Position numbers and translations under genes: made by a program
Assembly: GCF_000687475.1 (NCBI RefSeq)
Contig: NC_057318.1
Coordinates: 5,084,001 to 5,148,000 of the forward strand
DNA from: Ustilaginoidea virens
Lineage: Eukaryota > Ascomycota > Sordariomycetes > Hypocreales > Clavicipitaceae
Reading direction: 5' to 3'
Length of the DNA stretch: 64,000 bases
The notes under the pieces: generated by a model
Told to the model about the DNA's origin: nothing
Databases searched by the model: none
The model's input: only the letters and a program-made list of their open reading frames with translations
Shown: one piece after another, positions 1 to 10,428 of the stretch
Layout of the letters: each line of letters opens with the position of its first letter
Position numbering within the stretch: position 1 is the stretch's first letter

Positions 1-2888
1 TTGGCATCGGTTGCTGCAAACAAGGGCGCAGGTGCCGCCGGCACAAGCGGTGTCGAAGCGCTTTCATCAAGGACTTCCAGTCCGGATATAGGTTGTGAAT
101 TTGCAAACTGACATCACCTCGTGGCATGTCTCGGGACATGGAGCTTGACGAACGTGAAGGGATGGAATGCAAACTGCATGGCGAGACATGCATGCGGAAA
201 AGACGGAAGACGGGTCTTTTTGCCAACGATGAAGCAAGTTTTCTCTCCACCCCGTCGGCTTAGGGGCAGCTGGCTTGGATATTCTTGATTCCAGTTGACC
301 TTTGTGATGGGGCGTTGCTAGCTTGCAACGCAAGTGTTGCGCATTGCTGAGATGGACTTGCTCACTGTGAAGAAAAGGCATGCGCATCCTCGGCTGAAAT
401 ATTTCCGCAGGACAAGCTAGTAGATCGGGCGTTGGATATCAGTCAATGGAAAATGGAGCCAGCGACCATCAATCGAATGAATGTCATAAGGTACTGGGAA
501 CTTACGCTGACGGCGCACACAAAGCTTCTAATTCTACCATACATATCGCTGCTTGTAAGAGCGAGAGTTTCCTGGCCAGGAGCGACTTTTTTTTATGGCA
601 CGAAGGCATGGAGATTACTTGCACATCCCGGGGAGGGGTGTTACCAGCTGGCAACCCAGGATTCGGCGCTGCGCACCTTTTTCCGACTGAGAGGGCGAGT
701 GGTTCTGCACATGGAGGGCAAATCGTGAAAATCACCTGCCCATCGTGGCGAAACTCGGTTGCACCATCACGAATGTTGATTGCAAGGAACTATTACACCG
801 GCCTTGGCCATGAGAGTCCATATATCTGACAGCCTAGTCAAAACGAAGGACCCAAGCAAGGTCATCCGGAGGCGAGGCTTCAAGGAAGTCTCAGTCTCAA
901 AACCACGGAACATCTCCTTCTCTCCAAGAGCCGAGCCCACCGCATGTGGCTGGTGCGAAGATTTGGCATGTTTGAGCAAGTCGAATCTGCCATCAGATGC
1001 GCTGCGAGAACAGAATCTTTGGGGGCTTGGTCAAACTGTTGTGTTGAGCGGCGCTGGACGGGCCCCCTGCCGGTTCTGTCACCATGGGGGTTTAATGCGA
1101 CTGAAGCGTCCCGGTGGGTAGGCTGGTGACGGTGACACACTGACGCCGTTGGCATGTGGATGCGATCCGTGCTGACTACGGAGTAGAGTCTGGCAATTCG
1201 ATGCATTCGAACCTCGACGACATCTTCTGCCTTGGCTGGGCTGTGGGCTGGGCTGTGGGCTGGACTGCGGGCTGGATTGCGACGTAAGTCCTGCATGGGC
1301 TCCAAGCAAGTCGAGGTCGATGTTGATGCCATGTGAAAGTGCGATTCCAGGCGTGTGTTGGGGTCATCACATGGGTTGATAAGGCGGTGGTAATTGGACT
1401 CGTGCGGGGTTGGACAAGGATTTATGAGGTCCTCGTCTTGGTGGTGAATGTGTGTGTCTGGTCACTACTGTAATTGCAGCTCAACAGTTTCGGCAAATGC
1501 CCTAGAAAGTATGTAGTCCGTACATCTGTGCGGCCCATTAGTCTTACGGCCGCCTATCGACCGACACATATCAACGCGCAGTAGCGGATTACTAAACACG
1601 CGGTAGTACCTACCGGCCTAGCTACCTACCTACCTATATCAGATTCACACTTAATTCAAGATACGTTTCTCCGGAGGCTACTGCGCGAGCAAAAGTCGTG
1701 ATATTGTATATGCTGCTTAGGTACTTATAGAAAGATATGTGTGCTATGCGCAAAGGTACAGCCCCCTTTCAGGCTTAGCCCCTACCGCATGTTCAATAAA
1801 CCATTCCTGCGTGCTTATGTTGTTCCCGTCGATCCAAGATGCATGCTGATGCTGTTGCACCCGCTTTATCAGCGTCCGACTCCTAGGCGCAAAGAACACT
1901 TGGAGACGATGCCGCCACCGCCGCAACGACCATGTTTTGGGAATCAGCAATACTCTTCAGTATCTCACCGTCTTTTCCACGTGTGGTCACGTACCAAAGG
2001 CCGCTTGGGCTACATTGCCGAACACGGGGCTAGCACGTACTCGCTACCTTAGGTATCTACCTTACCTAGGTATGTTAGGTACCAGACACGGCGCTTTCCG
2101 TTGTGGAAGTCGCGACCGGACCGTTGCGCCCCACCCCCGATTCTAGTGATGGTGTTGTGTTCGCTACATGTACCAATCGTAACTTGGCCCGAAATAGTCA
2201 CCTCCAGGTCCAGGTTGGCGTCTGGTGCTATGGGTAGCTACCTTATTGGCCTAGATTGGTAGACAAGGGAGGTACCTGATCGGAGTCAAGGACATGGGTA
2301 AGGTGCCTTCTCCTAATCTAACGCGGTACTCCTCCTTTGCACAGACCTGCTTAGGTACCTGTTTAGCTGCAAAACGCCAGCCGCTCGTGCCTTCCCGGCC
2401 GTCGCCTCCAGGCTCCAGCACCCCACCGTTTCGCATCATTGAAGTTGACCTGACCAGACCTTTCCTAGCTTTCTCCTTTCGCTTCAGTTGCCAGGCATTC
2501 TGAAACTTCCGTGGCCCCTTGTTATGGCTCTGTTGTTATGGCTCTGTTGAGTCGGCTGTGGCGAACGCCTCTGTGCAGCCGAGAATATTGACCACATGCA
2601 GACAGCCTGCCCACCCCTACACGCGCGACCACAGCATCCATTGCATTGTGGTTCAAACAGCGCCTCGCCTCGTCTGTGACTGGAGATGGACGCCTGCATC
2701 ATCCTACGGCTCGCTTTCAATCGAGGACATATACCTCCTGTTTGATACAACATCACACCGTCGAACCGTCTCTCCCGTCACGCCACTCCGGCTCTGAAGC
2801 GAAAAAAATCTTGCAACATTGCCGCCACATTGCCTGGACTACTCGGCAGACCCCGCAGGAATATATATGCCTGGTGGGCAGGCCAGAC
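1..2888. other. Intergenic region, no gene supported
   Basis: No open frame here shows a recognisable domain, good splice sites that extend it, or natural protein composition; the longest frames (about 150 codons) are rich in R, S, P and H and overlap one another. Visible structure: a short tandem repeat of the type GGGCTGTGGGCTG near 1236-1275, a TACGGAGTA motif at 1177-1185, and CTACCTACC/TACCTAGG-type runs near 1620-1640 and 2040-2100. The last few hundred bases are presumably the promoter and 5' leader of the transcription factor at 2889. Confidence 0.6.
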
Positions 2889-5562
2889 ATGTCATCATCA
2901 TCCACCTCTCCGGCGGCGCCTCAAAAGCATGCCAGAATTCTTGCATGTGTTCTCTGCCAGCATCGGAAAATCAAATGCGATCGTAACTCTCCCTGCTCCC
3001 ATTGCATCAAGGTGCGTCTCGTCGCGATATCAGGCCACTGGGAAACCGGACATGTGCTGCCGTGACTCTCATTCTACCTTTATCCCCTTGCTTCTTCTTT
3101 CTTCTTTGTCTTGGCTTGACAATCCAGCGCTCATGCCCTCTGGGCCTCAGGCAAACGTCACTTGTGTCCCTAGTACGCCTGCTCCGGCCAGAAAACGACG
3201 ACGACGCCCGAACCAAGACCTTCAGGACCGTTTGTCACGATGCGAGGAACTGTTGAAGCAGTACGCCGACTGCTCGGTCCCTGGGCAGCAACCCGAACGA
3301 CAAGCCGTGACACCCACCAGTGCCGAACCCACCAAGTCGGGCATCATGTCGGAACCGACGCGCATGGCCAACGAAAAGGACAAGACGTACAGCCATCCTC
3401 GTCTGAGAATAGTTGAGGATGATGGTAGTGTTCGGTTTATGGATTGTTATGTATTGACCACCGTCTATGAAGAAGTGAGTTTTCGACACGAGTTCCCCTT
3501 GCAGATACATGGAGTGTGGGGCCCAAGGTAGATGCCGACTGTTGTGGCACAATGCGCTTGCCCTTGCGCAGATGGGCTGCATCATCATGCCAGCAGCAAG
3601 CTGACCGTTTTAAAAACTCTCTACCCTAGTTGCAAGCAATGCGAGACATAGTCGAGACAGAGGACCCTGGGGAATATAGCATTGGCGGTTCCGAAGGGCC
3701 GACACCTGACAACAATTCCGACCTGCTCTTTCCCGGCGAAGTCTCCACCACCAACATCGAGCATCTTACACCGGATCCCATCCATGCCTTCAAATTATGG
3801 CAAATTTTCCTGGACCGCGTGAATCCGCTGTTGAAGGTGATTCACGTCCCTACCGTTCAGCCTGTTGTCACGGAAGCTGCCACGAACATGGTTCACCTTC
3901 CTCATCACCAACAGGCGCTCGTGTTTTCCATCTACGCTACCGCATGTTTGTCCCTTGCAGAGGCAGAATCTGTCCAGCTGCTGGGAATGCCACGAGAATC
4001 CGCGATTCAAAAGTTTCTGCATGGCGCCAAGATTGCTTTGGTGCGATTCAACATCTTGAAAAACTACAACATGGTTGCCTTGCAAGCACTTATCCACTTC
4101 AGTGTACGTTGCCTTTTTAATCCGGGTACCGTCTGAGAAAGGACCGTCTCTTCTAATCGCAACACATCAGATCAGCACGCAAGATCGATATGATGGGCAC
4201 GGGGCCTGGGTGCTCACCGGCAGCATCCTTCGCATAGCCCAGAAAATGGGGTACCACCACGACGGCGAGAAGCTCGGCTTGGATCCGTATGAAACGGAGA
4301 TGCGACGTAGGATATGGTGGCAGATTCTTCAACGAGATTCTAAATACTCCATTACTTCGGGCATATCCCAGTGTCGGTATCCCTTTCATTGGGATACGAA
4401 GCCACCTCAAAACATCAATGACGCAGACATCTTGCCTGGGTCTATGCAGAGAGTACAGCCTCACGACGGTCCTACAGAAATGGTCTTCATGATGGCGATC
4501 GTGGCGTTTCTCAAATTTAGGTTCCAAATGGAAGAAGACAACCTTGACCTCGCTACTGCTTTACAAGGCTTAATCTTGGGACAAAATCCTACCTCGGACA
4601 AGAAATCATCCGACGCCATGCACCAGGACGTTGTGACCAAGTTTCGAAAGCATCTGGGCCATCTTGACGAGACTCTTGCCGTTATGGAGCGGAAATACAT
4701 TGATGTCAATGCTGGAAACGTGCACAAGGCTGCCAAGGGCCTTCGTGCTTTCTACTTGGGAAAGATTGACGGCATTGCTGAGCCTGTCGAGGAACAAGCC
4801 GAGCATGGAACTGAATCCTTGGCTCCAAAGGACAACGTGATCAGGTTTATTCTCATGTTGATGGAACAACGACTGGGAAACTACGCAGATATGGAAGCGT
4901 GCGGATTTTTGTGGTTTGTAAAGTCGTATTTCCATCTCGACATCTTCACCGTCCTGACAGGTCAGTTGTGCCAGCGACCTGCCAGCAACCTGGCTGATCG
5001 CGGTTGGGCAGTGGTCGAGCAGACCTATGAATATCATTCCGAGCTGCTGGACATGTCGCAAAAGGAGTTTTCTAGCCAGGCCCTGCTCATTCTGAGGGCT
5101 TGGAGAGCCCGTGAGCAAGCGTTTACGCATAATGGCCAGCACTTGGAAACGCCACCTTTCATCCAGCGTCTTCGAGAGCTTCTACCGTCACACGAAAGCC
5201 GTCTTTCGGTTTCCACCAGCACCACGGCTTCCTTTTCTCAACAACAAAACGAAGCTCCACAACAAGCTGTACCGTTGTTCCAAGGCCATCAGTTTCCGAT
5301 GGCGGCGCAACACAACATGTTGCCACATCCGTTTCAGCAGCAGCAGCAGCAGAAGCAACAAGAAGTTGCTGAAATAGATCCATCATTGGGAGGGATCTGT
5401 GACATGTCGAGCCGGAATTGGAATTTGTTGGGGGACTGGATGGATTCTCAAGAACAGCTATCGACGAGCTTGTTCGCATACGCCGGTTTGCCTGGCACGG
5501 GCACCGGCCTGATGGGCATGGACGGAAATTATATGAATACGAACAGGAGGCGGTTTCAATAG
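2889..5562 (+). CDS. Zn2Cys6 transcription factor with fungal-specific TF domain
   Basis: Predicted nuclear DNA-binding regulator of 770 aa. Exons: 2889-3011, 3151-3474, 3630-4103, 4171-5562, all joined in phase 0. The zinc cluster is seen directly: Cys20, 23, 30, 36, 39 and, after the first intron, 46, giving CX2CX6CX5CX2CX6C; the intron therefore falls between the fifth and sixth cysteines and fixes the splice. An arginine-rich linker and a short predicted coiled coil (QDLQDRLSRCEELLKQ) follow, as in dimeric Gal4-type proteins. The middle part resembles the fungal-specific transcription factor domain (PF04082), with a RRRIWWQ motif in exon 4. The C-terminus holds a glutamine stretch encoded by CAG repeats (about 5331-5365). 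An in-frame ATG lies upstream at 2733 or earlier frames are open, but 2889 sits just before the zinc cluster and is preferred. Target genes cannot be inferred from the sequence. Confidence 0.88.
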
Positions 5563-6630
5563 AGGCCCGTTGGTTGAGGAAAGCCTTATCGCATCGTCAA
5601 GGTGAATCCAGGCCATTGGATACGTAGGAGTTTAAAGTGATGGGATTTGGCGGCGGTATTTGTGTGTTTGAGGAAGACGGGGTTCCAGGGTAAGTAAAGG
5701 GAGGAAGAAGAGGAGTCTTTGTAGAGCACGCAGATGGGGACTATGGTTTTTTTCTTATTTAAATTATTATAATTAATTTCCACAACTCATCAAAACAAGG
5801 ACGTCGCAAAGAAACTGGGTTTGTTGGCGAGGAACTGTCTGCCAGCTTGATGCATATGCCCCCAACTGCGGACGCACGTTGGCGGAGCTGAGGATGCTGA
5901 CGTTCAAAAGGTATCTTTTTCTTTTTCTTTTTCTTTTCCTTTCTTTTTGAAAAAAAAAAAAAAAATGAAAAAAATACAAAAGCAGTCAGTTTACGTCCCG
6001 GCACCCAAGCAATAATACATGTAATTGCCCGTCATGCCAGTTGATGCAAGTGTACCGCACAGGTAGCAAATCGCGGTTGACGTTGAGACAGGTTTCGTCG
6101 CCACATTCACTCTCGCCATCAGGGGATTTCCCCCGCTCCCACGCACGGCATGTAGATCTCAAAATGAAACGACACCGGGACTGCGCACCCGATGTCGAGA
6201 TTAACGACGGATCCAGGTCTCCCATTGCTCTCCGAAAAGGCCCCCACCGGGTCCCCAAAAGGACCCTGCCGCGGGATGCTGTCCCATCGCGCAGCAACAG
6301 CACCGAACGGCGAGCCCTCGTGACTATCTGGAGAAGAAGAGAGAAGAAGCGTCGGACTGGTTTCGAAGAACAGAGGGGGAAGGGGCTCGCTTATGTAGTG
6401 CGCGCACGTGATTTGCCAGGACGACCGACACGTGCACCGTGCCGGCGGGGAGAGTCACGTGCGGGCGGGCTGAGGAATGGGGCGGGTGTGATTGGTGCCT
6501 TGGGCCGAGGAGCCGAAACGCCGTGTTACGATTTTCCCTGGCAGTCCGGCTCTCTCTGTGCCCATCGTCGTCCGGTCATCAAACAACCACCGGCTTTTGT
6601 CTTGTTATTTGCTTTGTAGCAGCCGTCAGG
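5563..6630. other. Intergenic: 3' region of the TF gene and SDH3 promoter
   Basis: No gene seen. AT-rich stretch at 5745-5785 is a plausible 3'-end region of the upstream gene. A TTTTTC repeat followed by a run of A lies at 5914-5966. The part nearest SDH3 holds three CACGTG motifs and an inverted CCAAT box, listed separately. Confidence 0.55.
6405..6495 (+). promoter_or_regulatory. Cluster of three CACGTG boxes plus inverted CCAAT upstream of SDH3
   Basis: CACGTG occurs at 6405-6410, 6429-6434 and 6456-6461, and ATTGG (inverted CCAAT) at 6491-6495, about 135 bp before the SDH3 start codon. CACGTG is the core bound by bHLH factors and CCAAT by the Hap2/3/5 complex; both are known regulators of respiratory genes in fungi. 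Occupancy here is inference. Confidence 0.5.
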
Positions 6631-7376
6631 ATGCTCGCTCAACGGGTCGGTTTGGCTGCTCTGCGCAGAGGTACGCACCCCACCCGCGACGAACGGGCGC
6701 GCCGTCCGACCGACCAACTAACCAAACCGCCCCGTCGCAGGAACGCCCAGCATATTCGCCCAGGCGCCCCAGGCCATCATCACGGCCGCCCCTCAAATCC
6801 GGTAAGACAGGGACTCCCCCCCCCCTTTCCCCCCCCAAGGCACGTACAAAGCGAAAACTCGAATGCGAGAAACCAGCGACTGGGCTGACGCGCGACGCGG
6901 GGAAAAAAAAAAAAAAAAAAAAAAAAAACAGCCCCGTCACGACGGCCAGAATCTCCCAGCAGGACGGGCACGATATCCTCGTGAAGCAGCGGCTGCAGCG
7001 CCCCGTGTCGCCCCACCTGGCCATCTACAAGATCGAGCAGACGTGGCTCGGCCACTCGGCGTGGACGCGCATCACGGGCTGCGCGCTGTCCGGCGCGGCG
7101 TACGCCTACTTCTCGGCGTACCTGGTCGCGCCGCTGCTGGGGTGGCACCTCGAGTCGGCCAGCCTGGCGTCGGGGTTCGCGGCCCTGCCGTTTGCCGTCA
7201 AGGGCGGCGTCAAGTTCGCGCTGGGGTTCCCGTTCGCGTACCACTTCATCAACGGGCTGAGGCACCTGTGGTTTGATCTGGGCAAGGGCTTCGCCAAGGC
7301 GTCCATCAGGAAGGGGGAGACGGCGCTGTGGACGGCGAGTGTTGCGAGCGGCTTGTATTTGGCGTTTGGGCTGTGA
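6631..7376 (+). CDS. SDH3: Succinate dehydrogenase cytochrome b560 subunit (complex II)
   Basis: Membrane anchor subunit C of mitochondrial complex II, which passes electrons from succinate to ubiquinone and shares a haem b with subunit D. Exons 6631-6670, 6741-6801 and 6932-7376 give 181 aa, a normal family length. The N-terminus (MLAQRVGLAALRRG and onward) is an arginine-bearing presequence typical of mitochondrial import. The mature part begins around the motif RPVSPHLAIYK and contains the conserved S and R of the quinone site region (TRITG), three hydrophobic segments, and the HFINGLRHLWFDLG block, where the family places its haem-ligand histidine. The second intron (6802-6931) contains C- and G-rich runs and 26 consecutive A directly before the CAG acceptor, so the usual pyrimidine tract is absent. 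Convergent with TAF6. Subunit C is one site of resistance to SDHI fungicides in other fungi. Confidence 0.93.
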
Positions 7377-7827
7377 GGCGGGGAGCCACCGGAACGGAGT
7401 CGGGCGATGGAGGACGGAGTCGACGGGGACGCAGTAAAGTTGCGCAGATGCCGGCTGGGGGATAGTTGAGCCAGCGAGCGGACGTGTAGAAACAATCAGC
7501 CTACGACGGGTTTTCTTTCTTTATTTGCTCTTTTTTCTTTTCCGTCCGTGTCTATTTGAAAGCCACAATTCTATCTGATGTGTATAAAAGGGCTGGAACG
7601 ATTGCCACGCGACAAAAACCCAGACCGCAACTTTTGGATATCGCTCTCCGAAACGCCAGTTCGCCCAAAAAAAAAAAGGGGGGGAAACAAGAAGAAAAGG
7701 GGGAAAGAGGAAAAGAGGAAAAGAGGGAAAGAGGGAATGAAAGAAAGAAACAACCTGGTATGCCCAGGCGCCAGATGGTCGGATCCAAGAAACAAAAAAA
7801 AGCCAGGTGTCTGCTCCAACGCCGCAT
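7377..7827. other. Tail-to-tail spacer between SDH3 and TAF6
   Basis: A 451-bp spacer expected to carry both 3' untranslated regions. Contains a purine-rich block at about 7664-7752 (runs of A and G, GGGAAAGAGG-like units). No gene seen. Confidence 0.5.
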
Positions 7828-9359
7828 TTACTCCAGCAACCGGGCGTCGAGAAGCGTCCTCACCAAGGCGCGATCTGCCGACGCCGCAACCCTTCTCCCT
7901 ACAATGGGACCGAGAAAGTCGTTCAGTTCAGACAGCTCGCCGTCTGAGGCGGCTCCGTTGACGCCATTCGTGGCCGAGCCGGCGTCAATGAGCTCTCCGG
8001 GCTGGCCCAGCGAAGCCACGGCCTGCACCAGACCCTGCACCAGCATCTCGTACTCGATGCTGCCTTCCGACTTTTCCTTGAGGGGCTGCAGAATGGCCGA
8101 GTCAAAGGTCCGGAGGTTGCGCAGCACGAGCACGCGGATGGCTTCCGGGCCGCCGGCCTCCAAAAGACCGTATATGGCGCCGTAGAGCACGGCGGGGGGT
8201 TTGGTAGGGTCCAGGAAATACTTGAGGCAGGTGCGCGTGAGCTTGGGCCGCAGGAGGGAGTTGGACGAGGCGTACTTGCGCGCGATGCGGCCGACGAGCG
8301 AGGCGGCGAGCTGGCGCAGCTCGTACTGATCCCTGACGGCGTCTATGCCGTCGTCGGTGCCGAGCTTCCTGGCCATGAGGCAGGTCAGGGCGGGCGCGGA
8401 GAGCGAGCTGGCGTAGGGGTCCAGGAAGAGGCTTCTGTTCTGGATGATGGCGTTGGTGAGCTCCATCATCTGCTTGAGGGTGAAGGTGTCGTCGAGGTGG
8501 TGCGTGACCCGGTCCATGACGAAGTTGATAAAGTAGGGCACGAGCTGGTGCAAGCCCGGGTCGTCGCGCACCGAGCCCAGGGCGGCTTGGCGCAGGCGGA
8601 CGACCTCCTCGTCGGGGTTGTCGTCGAGGATGGCGGCCTGGATCTTGTCAAAGTACAGGATGAGCTCCTTGCTGACAATGTGCTTGACCGAGGGCTTGAT
8701 GGCGACGTTGTCGTTGCCCGCGAGGGCAGCAAGGGCGGGGTTGGCCCCGGGGCCCTTGGGCAGCATCTCCTGCGATCTCGACTCGGCAGTCGTGGGGTTC
8801 TGCGGGATGGACGGCTGAACGCCTTCTATCGCGAGCCAGTGCGCTTCAAAGACAGGGGGGGGGGGGGGTGTGCGAGTCAGTTCAGGCGCGAGCAAAGCCG
8901 GGGAGGGGGGGAAAGAAGGAGCCCTGCCGTTGTCGTTGTCGTAGGGGCGTGCGGGTTGGTTTTACCTGTAAAGCTCATGTCGCGCGGCACCTTTGGAAGA
9001 GGCGCGTTGATGAGCTTTTCGAAATCCACCTCCTCGTCCTCAATGTAGAACAAGGGCTGGCCAGGGCCCAGGCTGGCCTCGCCGTAGCGCAGCGGGCGCG
9101 TGGAATCGTAGCCGTACAGGGGCTCGACGTCGAGGACCTTGAGGGCGAGCGACACGTCGTTGACGGTCAGGGTGGTGCGGCGGGCGGCGCGCATCAGGCG
9201 CAAGGCCTCGATGATGACCTGGCCGATGCGGTACTCGACGTCCTGGCTGAGGGCCTTGACGGCTTCGTCGTTGAGGGAGCTGATGCCGACCGACTCGGCC
9301 ACGTCCTTGATGTTTTCTGCGTTCCAGAGAAGCTTCGGTCGGGGGGGTTCGGCCGCCAT
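7828..9359 (-). CDS. TAF6: Transcription initiation factor TFIID subunit 6
   Basis: Histone-fold TAF of TFIID (and usually SAGA) acting in RNA polymerase II initiation in the nucleus. Exons, in gene order, 9359-8966 and 8843-7828 (intron 8844-8965) give 469 aa. The start MAAEPPRPK is followed by a histone fold (about residues 10-75, including [19 protein letters not shown]), then the family block [21 protein letters not shown] and, across the splice junction, [22 protein letters not shown]. The C-terminal half is helical and matches the TAF6 HEAT-repeat region. The splice choice is supported because it rebuilds the conserved T-A-H-W-L-A-I-E run. The intron holds a 13-14-base C/G run next to its 3' end. 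An open frame continues upstream of the ATG to an in-frame ATG at 9710, through Ser and Pro runs; I prefer the conserved start. Confidence 0.92.
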
Positions 9360-9566
9360 GGCGGCTGGAGGGGGGGGGGGGGGGGGTGGGCGAGAAGGAC
9401 GAGGGGAGGAAGTTGGGATGAGAGGCGAGATCGGGAGACGGAGGAGAGGAGGAGAGGTCAATGGGCCTGGCTGGGCCGGGCGAGGACGAGGCTGAGGCAG
9501 AGGCAGAGGCTGAGGGCAGGCAGGTTGGGTTGGGTCGCGGTGGTGGAGCTGGTGGTGGTGGTGGGA

Positions 9567-9597
<31 letters not shown>
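9567..9597. repeat. CTG/CAG trinucleotide repeat, about 10 units
   Basis: Uninterrupted CTG units on the + strand (CAG on the TAF6 sense strand), about 210 bp upstream of the TAF6 start codon. On the minus strand it reads as a serine or glutamine run depending on frame. Confidence 0.9.
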
Positions 9598-9598
<1 letters not shown>

Positions 9599-9940
9599 CT
9601 GGGTGCTGGACCTGCTGGAGTGCCTCTGCGTAGCCGAGATTTATGGGGGTGCATCCACTGCAGGGGCTCTGACGGAGGCGGCTCCGAGAACCTGTCAGGA
9701 TCAAGTACATGCATGTACCTAAGCTAGCCCGACCCTCTGGCCCTCGCGCGTGGAGAGGTCAACTGCGTCGCGAGGTGAGTTGAGAGGTGAGTTGAGAGGT
9801 GACATCAGCTTTCAGGCCCATTGACGTGATGCTGAATGCTCCTCCCGTCGACTTGGCGCTGGCCTCTTCATCCTTTGCGTCTATCCGTCGAGTTACTCCT
9901 ATCCGCCATATGGGCACGCTGCAGCTGACTCGGCCCAATG

Positions 9941-9965
9941 CCAACCCAACCCAACCCAACCCAAC
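9941..9965. repeat. (CCAAC)5 pentanucleotide repeat
   Basis: Five perfect CCAAC units. It resembles a telomere-like C-rich strand but does not match the TTAGGG telomere unit usual in filamentous fungi, so it is a simple microsatellite. Confidence 0.9.
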
Positions 9966-10428
9966 CCTCAACCGGTACCGCCGAGTACCGGACCGTCTCA
10001 CTTTCCGTCTCGCACTTCGCCTCACGCCAACCTCTCTCGCACCTCATCGCGCACCTCAGCTCGCCTCGCGTGCGACAAAGGTAGCCAATACATACAAAGA
10101 TCCCAGAAAGAGGCGACGCCGCACCACCCCCATCCAAGAATCTTTTGCCAACATGCCCAACCAATCCATTCCACGGCTACGGCTCTCCCTCCCTGCAGCT
10201 TCCCCCTGCCTCGCTCGCATCTTTTCAACAACACCAACACGCCAGGCTGCCGTCCGCCACCCAACCAGCCCTTTCCCCGAAGAGCCATTTGGGGCCCGTC
10301 ATCCCCGCTGCACACTGCCATCCAAAACCATCGCGGCCGCTGTTTCCTGCTATTGATACGGCCCAGCCCAAGAGGCAAAAGCTTCGTTGCAACCAGTTGA
10401 CATCGGACTCCCCCATCGCCACCCCAAC

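Larger units (their letters stand above)
9360..10428. other. Divergent spacer between TAF6 and the MFS gene
   Basis: No independent gene seen. Holds the two promoters, a (CTG)n tract and a (CCAAC)n tract (listed separately), and direct repeats of GAGGTGAGTTGA at about 9771-9800. Confidence 0.5.

Noticed and set aside
880..1332. 150-codon minus-strand open frame in the first intergenic region
   Set aside because: Repeat-driven composition (AHSPAHSPA), no domain, no splice support, and overlapped by frames on both strands.
8497..9722. Long + strand open frames opposite TAF6
   Set aside because: They mirror the TAF6 coding strand in a GC-rich gene; TAF6 has clear histone-fold and HEAT homology on the minus strand.
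9941..9965. Interstitial telomere repeat
   Set aside because: The unit is CCAAC, not CCCTAA; only five copies.
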